Shown: piece by piece, positions 12,301 to 22,316 of the stretch
How the letters are laid out: every line of letters starts with the position of its first letter
Numbering within the stretch: position 1 is the stretch's first letter
From: Lineus longissimus
Taxonomy: Eukaryota > Nemertea > Pilidiophora > Heteronemertea > Lineidae
DNA length: 64,000 nt
Reading direction: 5' to 3'
NCBI RefSeq assembly: GCF_910592395.1
Contig: NC_088310.1
Location: 27,547,491-27,611,490, forward strand
Position numbers and translations under genes: made by a program
Notes under the pieces: generated by a model
Database searches by the model: none
Told to the model about the DNA's origin: nothing
The model's input: the letters and a program-made list of their open reading frames with translations, nothing else

Positions 12301-15300
12301 TGGTTGATTGCTCCCTCCTAATCTTTACATATTACAGATGTTTCCTTTTGATTTGTTTGTCTGTATGGTCAAGTTATTAGACGAAATTAACATTCACTTG
12401 TATAAGATTAGTCGCACTTCAGAAGACCTTTTGAGTTTCATGACTTTTGGCTGTGTATGTATTGAACAAACAGGTGATCCTTCCAAGCTGAGTTGGGACA
12501 ATTTTGGTACCTCTGCCTTGGTTTAGAATGAAAACCATTAGTTCTACTTATAAATTTTGGCCATCATGGATGGATACTGGATATAAATCGAATCCGCCTA
12601 TCTACTATTCACCTTTTCGTGCTTCTTCTCTTCTTCAGGGCCACGTTACCAGTCGGCGGATCAGCACCTGGGGTAAGTTGACAAATCTGCACAGAAGTGT
12701 ATGGATCTTTACTCTTTCTCGGCTATTGGCACAACTTTGTATAACCAAGAATCATTTAGCTCAAAAGCCCAGGAGGCCTACACTGTATTGTTAAGAGGAA
12801 TTGCCATTAATTGATATGAGGGTTATGTCAATTGGATGATGAGGTTTATTATGCCATGAGGAAAGTTTAGGACACCTGTGCATCATGATTCCTGTGCATT
12901 TTGCAGCCTTCTGGTGATGATGAAGAAAATGGCAAAGACAAAGATGATGACTTCCCAGATCTCCACGATCTCGACGACTATTGTCAGACGTTAGTTCCCG
13001 GCACGCAGCCACCCCGGCGTGAGTCGCAACCAGAACATGAAGACACGCCACCTGCACTACCACCGAAGACGCATGAACCGAATGGTGAGGTGAACGGCCG
13101 CGTGGAACATGTTCCGACACCGGAGGTTCCTCCGAGGTCAAGAAAAGATGCTGAGCGAGATCGAGAGAAACGGAAAACACCTCCATTTGTAAGTATACCA
13201 AGGATATGACTTCTGAGCATAATACTTGTGCAGTATTGGTCTCATAGAAAAGTTAAATACCTCAATTGAAAGATTTCATGCCCCAAGTCCTTTGTTGTAA
13301 CTTCTGTCTGATAGTGACCTTTATTATCTAATGAGGAGACAAACTGAATAATGTAACTGCTGTGTTCTGTCAGTTTCATTTGTTACCTTTGCTTGCTCTT
13401 GTCATCTCTTGTTGATAGTTCTGTTTGTGATCTTTCAGAGGCCCACCTCTAATGGACTTCCCCCTACTCCCGCTGTTCATGTAAGTGTTGATTTAGTTCA
13501 CATCAAGATATAGCAGACGTCGATTTTCACATTTGGTCACTTCATGCTGTGAGGACGTCTGGCTGTGAGTGCCGTGAATGGGATATGCATCAAGGTATCA
13601 CAGTTAGCAAGGATAAGAAGTGTGTTTTTTGAAGTAACCTGTTTTCAGGTTGTGCATTGGGAAAGACGACCATAATCTTCAGTGAGTTCAGACTGCTTTC
13701 CAATTGATCAGATTGATTTCATTTAAATATCTGTGATATTCCCTTTCAGATGGGAGCGTGTTTTTCAAAAGTATTCAATGGTTGTCCATTGCGCATAAAC
13801 CATACAGCCAGTTGGGTGAATCCAGAAACGAAAGGTGAGCCATTTGAAAACTGATAGGTTGGTGCCATCGAAGTCAGATTTATGACCTGGATATCATAGC
13901 TTCAACACCAGAGACAGACACATCACCTCTGCTGGACTGGTCACTTTCACCATTATTGTCTTGTACTCCCCATGAGAACTGCCAGTCTTTTAATGAGTTC
14001 ATTTCCTGATGACAGATTTGATACCAACTTGTCTCCCATTTCAGACCAGCATGTGTTACTAGGTTCTGATGAAGGCATCTATACTCTCAATCTCAATGAA
14101 ATTCATGAAAACACAATGGAACTGGTAAGTTATTGGTCAGGCAATCCTAAAATTTTGTCTCATGTGGTCTGTTATCTATTTTCTTATGAAATATTTTGTT
14201 AAGCTGTGTTTGTCATGATGACTTCAAGATACACCCAGTTGACTGAAATAGCACAAAAGGTTGAGATTCAACTTCGTTAGCAGGGACCAGGCGAGATTGG
14301 TCTAAAAACTTCATTCAAGTTAAAACCACTTTGTTGAATTCTCATTTTCATTTCCCATTTGTTACAGATCCACCCAAGGAGATGCCTATGGTTGTACGTC
14401 GTCAAGGATGTATTAATGTCATTATCAGGTAAAACTTGCTCCCAGAACATTTGGCTGAGAATTTGTGCATAATCGTTTATCTGTTTGGTTCTGTTGTTCA
14501 TTTGTGGTTTGGGTGGCTTCTTCCTTAAAACCCACTCACTGTGACAGTGTATTCAGGTTCTATCTTGATTGTGGCTTGTATAGTTCTCACTAGAGCTTGG
14601 CCCGTCCAAAGCATGACCATACTGACATTCTTATACAGCATTTTATACTGTACAACTTTACTGTCTCAAAGTGCTATACATTCAATCCCCAGCCTAACCC
14701 AGCCACATCTGTGAAGAGACCAAGGCGTGCACGTACTGTTCTGCACTTGGCCATTTCAGGCCAGACTGGTGTCAACTTCCACAACTATTGTGTATACTCG
14801 AATAAGTGCACCTCCTTCTCTGACACAAGTCTTGTTGACTATCAGCACTCATATAGCTCCTTTCACTCACTCTCTGGCCTGGCTCTTGAATGATCCTTGT
14901 GCATCCCGACCTAAATCAACTCCCTTCACAACCCTAATGTGTGTAGTCCAGTGGCTGTCACCGTGTTCCCAGGAATGAACGTTCCCCCAAGCATTGTTAA
15001 TCAACTTTCCTCGTTAGTGTTGTGTGCACAGTAGTAATGTAATCAACACAATAAGCACCTAAATGAAAAAGAACACATCATTTCACTTCTTTTGGCCAAC
15101 ACCAGATTTTGTGGATCTTGCACGGAATGTGTGCATCTCAACCAACTGCTTTATGTTTCAGAGAATACTTCTGCAGGTAAAAATATAGAAGGCCAAAACG
15201 AGTTTTTGGACCAGAGTTTTGAACATTTCCCGTCCTGTGAATTTTATTTCGCGGTTGATTCAGGATTGGTTTGCACTCTGTTGTTTGTTTGTGTTTGTGT

Positions 15301-18300
15301 CTATGTCTCTAGCTTTGCAATAACTGAGTTGGAGACTGCTTGGCCGGATCCGAAATGTTTTCAGATCTGTTTTGAGCTATTATTGAAGTCAGGATGAATA
15401 AAACCAAGTGATAGTTTTCTTCTTGCCAACGATTCAATGGATGAGCTCCAACTTCAATCCTTGTTCCCAAATAGGCTTGTAGATAGATATCTGTTGTATC
15501 CACGCTGTTTCCTATAATGTCATCTCACCACCCCGCATCACTTGCACCCAAGCTTCATGGCACCAATTGTTCACCAGCATTGGCTCTTTGAGGATTGAAG
15601 ATATTGAAATTCACTTCAGTCCTCAAGGGGTTAATCTTGACTTCACCGGCTTCTCATAATGAGGGAACATTTTCTTATTGATAGTAACTATTCAATTCCT
15701 CTACCAGTCCCTAATTTGGTGACAAACAGGAGACTCTGTCGTCGTCTTTTCAGGATAGGTCATCACATCTTCTCATCGGTTCCCTGTCACATGTGGGACA
15801 AACCTCTTTAGGATATGAAACTTACATTCTACATTTTACAACTGATCATATGATTTTGTTCTTCACAGATTCCAAAATCTGCTTGTCAATATCTTTTAGC
15901 TCCAATTCACAACTGTACTTCCATCTTTGCAGGTAAAAACCCCCAGCTTTACCGGCATGACATCATCATGCTACATGCAAAGCAAAGCAATCGGTTTTCA
16001 CTATCAATGAATAAGATTCCAGAGAAACTAGTGCCAAGGTACGTCTGCTACTAACCTTTGCTAATGTTCACATTTGTCAAGATCCAGACAGTAGCTTTAC
16101 GTTTGCTCCTGTTATTGTTAGAGCACGGAAGAGAAGCTCACAAGCTACTCATGTTTCCCATTTGATAGGGTCGCTTGAATTTGACATCATGCCCTGTCCC
16201 TACCCATCCTACTTGTTGGCCTTTGCGGACCCAATTTTTGAATATTCACAAGAAATTAGAGCATATCTCTTCAATTCCCATTGAAATTGCTTGCGTTGAT
16301 TAACATTCCTTTTGCTTCCTCTTTCAGGAAATTCATTCCCACAACCAAGGTCCCCGATACGAAAGGTTGTATAAAGTGCTGTGTTGGGCGAAACCCTTAC
16401 AATGGCTACAAGTATTTATGCGGGGCCCTCCATAATAGTGTCATACTCATGCAATGGTATGATCCTCTCAACAAATTCATGTTGCTAAAGGTAAGAGTTC
16501 ACGATAAAAAGTCCTTTGAGCGATGTATCTAGCCAGACAGAACTGACACTAAAGTTGGCTGCAGCTCTTATTTAAACAGATCGTATTTTGGGATTCCATC
16601 TTAACAAATGGAGTCCTGGGCTGTATCTGCACAGAGAGAGTTTTCTGCCTTTCCAGCAACTTGTTCTTTACCATTTCCTCTGCGTAAAGAAGCTCTTGAA
16701 GTCTGCTCCTCTCACCTTTATCATTCATATACCCGTAATCATTATACCTTTAACATCAATGCTCGATTGTTTCAAACTTTCAGCAAATATCATGTCCATT
16801 ACCGTCACCGCTGAAGGTATTCGAGATGCTCATCACTCCAGAACTCGAATATCCCATGCTATGTGTGGGCGTTAGGAAAGGGTATGTAATTAGACCTAAA
16901 CTTCTAGTAGACAATGGGGGGAAGGGGGTCTCATTTTGCATGTGCAGAAGTCTTAAACCCGTGGCATCAACATCTGTATCATGCCTGAAAGTAAGATCAA
17001 GTTTACCTGTTCTAATTTATTTGACGTTTGTCCTTCTCTTTTTTCCAGTGCTGATAGGAATCATATAAAATTTGACATAATCAACATGAATTCGTCATCG
17101 AGTTGGTTTGCCGAGTATGATACAGGTGAGCTTAAACCTTTAGGTGAGAAGCGGGTAACATTATTAGGCATGAACTGTCCATGTCACGCTTCTCTCTGTA
17201 TTCAAGTGTACATCCAACTCTACTGGTATCATAATTACTCAATATTTGGTGAGATTCACCAAACTGCTTGGTTTGAACTGAGTGTATCCTAAAGAAGCTG
17301 ATATTAGTGTCTTTACATTGTATACACTGCTGGTTGTAACAGTGGTTAATTGCTATAAAGACAAAACTCGTAATGGTTTCTGTCCAACGTCCCATTCTAA
17401 CACATGAAGTCATATTCTCAACAGCAAAACAAACTCAATTTGCAGGGAAAGCGCCACTGAATGGGGTCTTTTGACTTCCTGCACTGGCCCACCTGGTTGA
17501 CCATATTATTTCGCACCCTATGCAAGCCAAAACCGTGACACTGATGTACATACCCAGATTGGTTGATTAACCCTCCCACCTTTGTTCTGTGCTTTGTGTG
17601 TACATTGCTTCAATAGTCTATTTTCTATTGTTACATAGCACCAGTTTATACAATAAACACAGGTAGAGTTGACTGCTTGACTGCATGTGTGGGGAGCCCA
17701 GGCAGGTCTCTATTTGCTATGGTGCAGGACCTATTATTCTCAAATCTCTCACAATTAGTCACATCTGAAAGATTTTTCCATTCTGACAATCCTGAGTCAC
17801 TTGTCCCTTCATCGACAGCCATTTTGGTCATGTCAGTTGCTTTTCCTTTTCAATTGCTGGGATTAGGGTATTGGGAAGAAGCTTTGTTGTGGTGTATTTC
17901 TGCATGAGTGGTAGTCACAGACAACATAATCCGGGGCAAGATCCTGTAATGGCTTAGGAGAACCTAGTTTGGTTTATAGGTGTTCTATCACAACTGATTC
18001 ACTCGCTTCAAATTTGTAGAACAACTGTCTGGCATTGCATGCCATGTCAAAGGGTGACGCTGTTTGTGATCATTGTATTTAATAGTGGCTGAGGAAAATA
18101 GGAACACAATGCTGTAGTGCAGTTATTGTGCATACAAATTTGCTGAAACTTGGTAGTTATAGTATTTGTCTACCTGTCCACACAACAGCTGTTCAATTGA
18201 CACAATTCAGATTTTCAAAGTCAGGTTCAATTTTCGGATCTTTGAACAGAGTAGGCCTTGAATTGAGACTGAAATAGAAGAAATAGTTGCCTTGCCGAGA

Positions 18301-21300
18301 ATCGAATGATTACTTTTCTGGTTTTTGTGAGCACAGGCCCACGAAGATTGAAACCAGCCCGACTGACAACTCGGTGGTAGTTTCGGTTTTGTGGAATAGT
18401 GGATGATCTCATTATGCTCGAGTCTGATCTTCCATCTCATCATCTCATTGTTATCCTATGATCTACGTCATCTTTCAGAATCTGAACAGCTAGAGTTAAC
18501 GAATGTAACACAATTAGAGAAAGATACCATTCTATGTTGTTATGATAGTAAGTATGAAGTTTACTGTTTGACCTCCTTGTGGTCAGGGCTTCTGCAGATG
18601 ACACGAAGACATAAGTCAATATCTGTCTGTCTTCTTGGGACATACTCTTGGAAGAAACGGGCTTCATACTTTGCACCAGTCAGAACCACTTCATTCTATT
18701 AAGAGACTGCAGTGATATCCAATCACAGTAGTACTATATACGGAGTAGAGAAGGTGTTTGAAGTTTCCCCCCTTGTTTTCTCGTACTTATTTTGACATTC
18801 TTCCTCCATTTCAGATTTTGTAAAAGTAGTCAACATGAATGGTAGATTAAAGTCCAGTAGAAAGCAACAAGCCGAGCTTCACTTTGACTTCCCAGTAGAA
18901 TCCATGGGTGAGTGTCCTATAACCCTTTCAGTACGTCTGATACGGGAGCCGTATCACAAAACACCATCGCTTTTTACGTGTGGCACGGCTCCCGTGGCAT
19001 GCAGTTAACTGGAAATTACTATATAATCTTCAGTGCTTCCATCTACAAACTGTTTTGTAGAACTAAAACTCTCTTCTGTAGCAACTGAATGAGACCGGCC
19101 TCGTGTTTAGTACAATAGGTTTACATACAGTACCCTTTCAAAAGAAGGTAAAAAATTAGCCTAAAATAGGCTCAGTATGTGGCTGCAAAAGCATGGGTTG
19201 ATAGCCTGATTGTCTCTTCCTTGCTTTAGGTTACTCTCATTGAAGAGAATGGCCCTTTACGACGTGTTAAGTGGGTCAGCTTCAGTATAAGAAGTCAGTC
19301 TCCCAGTTGGCCATTATTGATATATTTTGAACACTGTTCGACTTCTCCTGAAGTGGAAATCACCAAACCTCCTTGGTGAATCCCTGACATCTCTCTTGAG
19401 AATTTCTATGACTTGTAACTGATTTGTTCTCTTGCTGCTTTCAGTCTGCCTTCAAGATAGTGTCCTGGCCTTCCATAAACATGGTATGCAGGGCAGGAGT
19501 TTCAGGGCGAACGAGGTCACACAAGAAATCTGTGACAGAAGTAGAGTGTTCAAAATGATTGGCTCCGACAGGTGAGTACATGCACAATATCATCTACATG
19601 TCTTGTACACTGGTGCTGGTCCTGTTTTCCTGTATTAATGCCAGGTGGCAGCACTTTCAAATGCTGCCTGTTCACCTAATATTTTGATACTGGTTGTACA
19701 ACGCATTCGTTGGCGTTCTGATTTGCATTCGCACCCAGTTGGTGCATCCCAAGTAGTATCATCAACCATATACAACTATCATAGTATAGAACCATCCTGA
19801 TCCAGCGAACTAATTCACCTGTCAGTTCCTAGTTCATCTGATGTGTGAAATTGTAATGACAATTGCAACAATGAATCATTGTATTCAGTCACATTTGATG
19901 GACTTCAATCCTAATAGTGCAGTATATTTTGCACCCAATTTTCCCATCCAGTTTTTCTGATAAGGCTGTCCTTTCATTAAAAAACTAGGGTTTTCAGAGA
20001 GTAGTCATCAAAGTTTCAAATGGCGCATTACTTATGCACCAAATCATCTATCATTTCAATGGCGCAGTGTTACATTTAATTACAATTACAAACAAATGTA
20101 TTGTGTTCATCCAACAGAATAGTCAGTTGATAAATATTTCAAATGTGTTACAATTTGAAGTATTGCTACATAATGTATTTGGCCCATTGAGGTAGGCATT
20201 TGAGTGCAGACTTCATCATCAAAACTACATGTGATTACTGATTAACAGAAACAGTTTGTTCTGGACACTCTAAGTGAGCTAATGGAATGTTAGCTGGCAT
20301 AATTGATACTTTTAATATCAGGTACTGCATTTGTTGTGTTGGTTGTTGTGTCCACTTGGTTCTGTTTTAAAGAGTGTTTTAATTTTGCATTAGTTTCCCA
20401 TGAAACTCGAGTGCATTTCGGAATAATTTAGTTTTCTGTCAAGGCCACTAGATTGGCTGGGTAGATCGTCCCTGAATTTTAAAACACTACTAGATGTTTC
20501 TGTAAGTAGTTCCAGTCAGTTTATGGTTAATGAATCACGTTTTGCTGAAACATACAAGGGTGGACGGCCCATTGAATTTGACAGCATGATATTCAGGCTT
20601 ATTTATTAATTCGTTTTGAAAGCTTCCATAAAGGTACTTGAAACTGTCATTTATAGATTAAATATGCAATTTCCATCTTTTAATAGCCCTTCGTTTTCAA
20701 ATAGAAAAGTATCATTGATAAAAGGATTACGCTTACTATGATGGTTTGTTTGACTGTGGTAACCATGACTACCCAAACACAGAGTTGGGTATTTTAGCAA
20801 TTCATAGTAGTTTGAATTCAGGTTTGAATGCAATATCAACATTTTTTGAGTACATGTGGTTTGTTTGTGGATTTGATGAAATAAAAGTCATATTTGAGTC
20901 ATGTTGGAGTCGTCAGTGGGTGATATGAAAAAAGACTAGCAAATGCTTTTACTTCAATTTTGTACAGAAACGCCTAGTGTAAATGTACATGGCGTTTTAG
21001 ATAAAAGCATTTGCTAGTCTTTATTCATATCACCCATTGTCTGTTTCCCTGGGCGTAGTCAGTCGGTTTGAATATTGCAACTTTCATGTTTAGTTCAATT
21101 CAAATTCAAAATGAAAATGTTTTTGAGATAAGCTAATGTTTCTTTCATGTTTAGAGTGGCCAAGTGCAATATTATGAAGTTGATAGGTCAGGAGTGATCT
21201 TGTTTGAAAGGTGTCCTTGGTGATAGCATGTTAAGGGAATTCAGTATACATCAGTGCAGTGTTGTGTGGAAATCCAGTAGTTTGAAATGTGACAGAGAGC

Positions 21301-22316
21301 AGCTTGGTGCCCCTCAACTGAACATGGAAATTTTTGGCCTAAAATGGAATCGCTGGGCCACTGTGCTTGAAACTTAAGTGATATGAAACTCAGCTTTGGC
21401 AAAATGTCCAAGAAGAAGAGTATCCATCTCCAGTTCTAATCATTCATACAATTTTATTGTCAAATTGTCAAATATAAAGAAAATGATTGTCCATTGAATC
21501 GAGATCATTGATTAGCTTGATAACCCTGATTAGCACACGCCATCTTATATGACAAGAGGTGCACCATCCATAACGTAGCAATTCTGAAACCGTTGCTAGG
21601 CGGTTGTGTTTACTGTAACCATGGATATAGTGATGGTTGTTAGGATAACACTTATCTCGGTTGTCCAGGTTTAACTTGAATGGACCAGTATGGTGACCCG
21701 ATATTCTCCATAATTGGATGCTGTAAGTTATTGATTCCTTGTTATGTTTAGTTAGTACGGTGATTTTCTGTATTGACGATTTGATAAATTGGATTTCTTA
21801 ACCCTTGTAGATCAAGGCCATCACAAGGGACTGTAAAATATGTTGTGTTTTCCCCTGAAAGTGGTTCAGAGATGGTGTGCCAGCGTCAAAGTGATTACCT
21901 CCTGCTTCACCCTGAATGTGATTCACCAGTTTTGCTAAATCTTTTTCCAGGCAAATCTTTTAGGGGGTAGAGAGCAGCACTTTCTCAGCCCACACGATAA
22001 AGGACAATCTCAGAGGTGGTGTGCCAGCTCAAAGTGATTACCTCCTGCTTCACCCTGACTGTGATTCACCAGTGTGCTAAATCTTTTTCCAGGCAAATGA
22101 TTTAGGGAGTAGAGATCAGCACTTTCTCAGCCCACACGAAAAAGGACAATCTCAGGACTCTTCTTCCTCATAAAAATCGCAAAAACACGAACTTTCATTT
22201 AAAAAGCTCATCCACTTTCTCGTTTCAGAGTTATTGTGTTGTCAAGTCGACCGACCGAATCGCCCTCAGAAAACGCCAACCTGTATGTTCTGGCAGGGCA
22301 TGAAAACACGTTTTAG
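1366..22316 (+). CDS. MAP4K3: MAP4K3/MAP4K5-type Ste20 (GCK-I) kinase, 5'-partial, 24 exons
   Basis: Ser/Thr kinase of the germinal-centre-kinase I group; relatives activate JNK through MAP3Ks and MAP4K3 links amino acids to mTORC1. Exons read: 1366-1408, 1656-1728, 2402-2596, 2915-2996, 3219-3341, 3690-3768, 6027-6079, 6407-6522, 8097-8135, 10626-10679, 12639-12672, 12907-13188, 13439-13480, 13750-13834, 14045-14124, 14368-14428, 15933-16038, 16328-16490, 16784-16881, 17049-17125, 18479-18547, 18815-18907, 19445-19571, 22229-22316 (stop TAG 22314-22316). All have GT/AG borders and matching phases. They sum to 2,262 nt, 753 codons plus stop. Order: kinase C-lobe (1-135), acidic/proline-rich linker (136-405), CNH domain (about 406-753). 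Human MAP4K3/5 are about 850-895 aa, so roughly 140-150 N-terminal residues are missing on the left. Because vertebrates have both MAP4K3 and MAP4K5, this is best called their pre-duplication orthologue; the symbol is by convention. Exon borders were placed by eye. Confidence 0.95.
1947..2169. mobile_element. Fold-back MITE, copy 1 (223 bp, 94-bp arms)
   Basis: Two near-perfect inverted arms (1947-2040 and 2076-2169) flank a 35-bp loop (2041-2075). The termini read TGTGAC...GTCACA and are bordered on both sides by TA (1945-1946, 2170-2171), as expected for a Tc1/mariner-type target duplication. No transposase is encoded, so the element is non-autonomous. It lies in the MAP4K intron between 1729 and 2401. 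The superfamily assignment is inferred from the TA border only. Confidence 0.85.
2618..2800 (+). pseudogene. Decayed partial copies of MAP4K exon 3
   Basis: The intron just after exon 2402-2596 contains two stretches that resemble that exon. The first (about 2620-2730) shares GTGATATT, GGCAGTC, TTTAAACCTCC and AAAGGATA in the exon's order. The second (about 2749-2800) shares TATTTGGGCAGT, CATCACCGCT and GAGTTACA. Both are out of frame and contain stops, so they should not be translated. They look like relics of local exon duplication. Confidence 0.6.
3690..13480 (+). CDS. MAP4K3: MAP4K exons 6-13 in window: acidic and proline-rich linker
   Basis: Eight small exons encode a low-complexity linker. 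Exon 6 carries NVPHRI, as in MAP4K3 (AVPHRI). Exons 9 and 10 (8097-8135, 10626-10679) carry [15 protein letters not shown], aligning with the human SLLKSVEEELHQRGH helix. Exon 12 (12907-13188) is an acidic run ([15 protein letters not shown]) followed by two likely SH3-binding motifs, TPPALPPK (about residues 344-351) and PEVPPRSRK (about 369-377). Exon 13 carries [11 protein letters not shown], a nearly invariant family motif just before the CNH domain. Very short exons of 34-54 nt (10626-10679, 12639-12672, 6027-6079) are the least certain by sequence similarity, but their phases fit exactly on both sides. Alternative splicing of this region is common in the family and could occur here. Confidence 0.85.
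3883..4049. repeat. Short fold-back element, 167 bp
   Basis: The left end (AGGGCAAAATTCATAAAGGG from 3883) is an imperfect inverted copy of the right end (about 4025-4049, CCCTCTATGAATTTGGCCCT). The arms are about 25 bp. It is intronic in MAP4K. It resembles a small MITE, with no clear target duplication and no coding capacity. Confidence 0.5.
5374..5596. mobile_element. Fold-back MITE, copy 2 (223 bp, opposite orientation)
   Basis: Same element as at 1947-2169 and the same length: arms 5374-5467 and 5503-5596, loop 5468-5502, TA at both borders. The loop is the exact reverse complement of the copy-1 loop, so this copy inserted in the other orientation. It lies in the MAP4K intron 3769-6026. 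The very high similarity of copies and arms suggests recent activity. Confidence 0.85.
13750..22316 (+). CDS. MAP4K3: MAP4K exons 14-24 in window: C-terminal CNH (citron homology) domain
   Basis: The CNH domain is a beta-propeller protein-interaction module used by GCK-I kinases for small GTPase and adaptor binding. It begins [16 protein letters not shown] and continues through [89 protein letters not shown] and [17 protein letters not shown]. It ends [12 protein letters not shown]-stop, against HENSY in human MAP4K3/5. Every block is collinear with MAP4K3/5. The last intron (19572-22228) is 2.7 kb and contains a fold-back element and a 144-bp tandem duplication. The stop is followed by non-coding DNA, so the C-terminus is complete. 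Confidence 0.95.
16120..16205 (-). mobile_element. Fragment of the same SINE seen at 25.5-25.9 kb
   Basis: About 60 bp here contain CAAGCTACTCATGTTTC and then a diverged TAGGGTCGCTTGAATTTGACATCATGCCCTG-like stretch. This matches the middle of the SINE at about 25672-25735 in the same orientation. The head and tail are not recognisable. It lies in the MAP4K intron 16039-16327. Confidence 0.45.
18939..18996. repeat. Nested hairpin pair with complementary loops
   Basis: GATACGG-GAG-CCGTATC (18939-18955) is a perfect 7-bp hairpin. CACGG-CTC-CCGTG (18984-18996) is a second hairpin, and the GAG and CTC centres are complementary, so the two halves also form a larger imperfect inverted repeat. Intronic in MAP4K (18908-19444). 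Probably a small fold-back remnant. Confidence 0.5.
20917..21036. mobile_element. Fold-back MITE-like element, 120 bp
   Basis: The arms TGGGTGATATGAA...GACTAGCAAATGCTTTTA (20917-20952) and the reverse complement (about 21002-21036) pair over about 34 bp. The centre has a second inverted pair (AAACGCC / GGCGTTT). It is in the last MAP4K intron. No coding capacity; single copy in the window. Confidence 0.65.
21867..22155 (+). repeat. Two-copy tandem duplication, 144-bp period
   Basis: The units start at 21867 and 22011. They share the order GGTGTGCCAG, AAAGTGATTACCTCCTGC, GATTCACCAGT, CTTTTTCCAGGCAAAT and CTTTCTCAGCCCACACGA with few differences. The second copy ends about 70 bp before the acceptor of the last MAP4K exon (22228). 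Each copy carries a TTTTTCCAG that could be a decoy acceptor. Confidence 0.8.

Noticed and set aside
12791-13220. Minus-strand frames of 136 and 78 codons
   Set aside because: They are antisense to MAP4K exon 12 (12907-13188), which has strong similarity and correct splice phases on the plus strand.
14597-14978. Overlapping 98- and 83-codon frames in a MAP4K intron
   Set aside because: Two overlapping frames without similarity, no supporting splice sites in phase with neighbouring exons.
16588-16875. Plus-strand frames overlapping the CNH exon at 16784
   Set aside because: They are in frames other than the one that matches MAP4K3/5, and cross the true acceptor at 16783.
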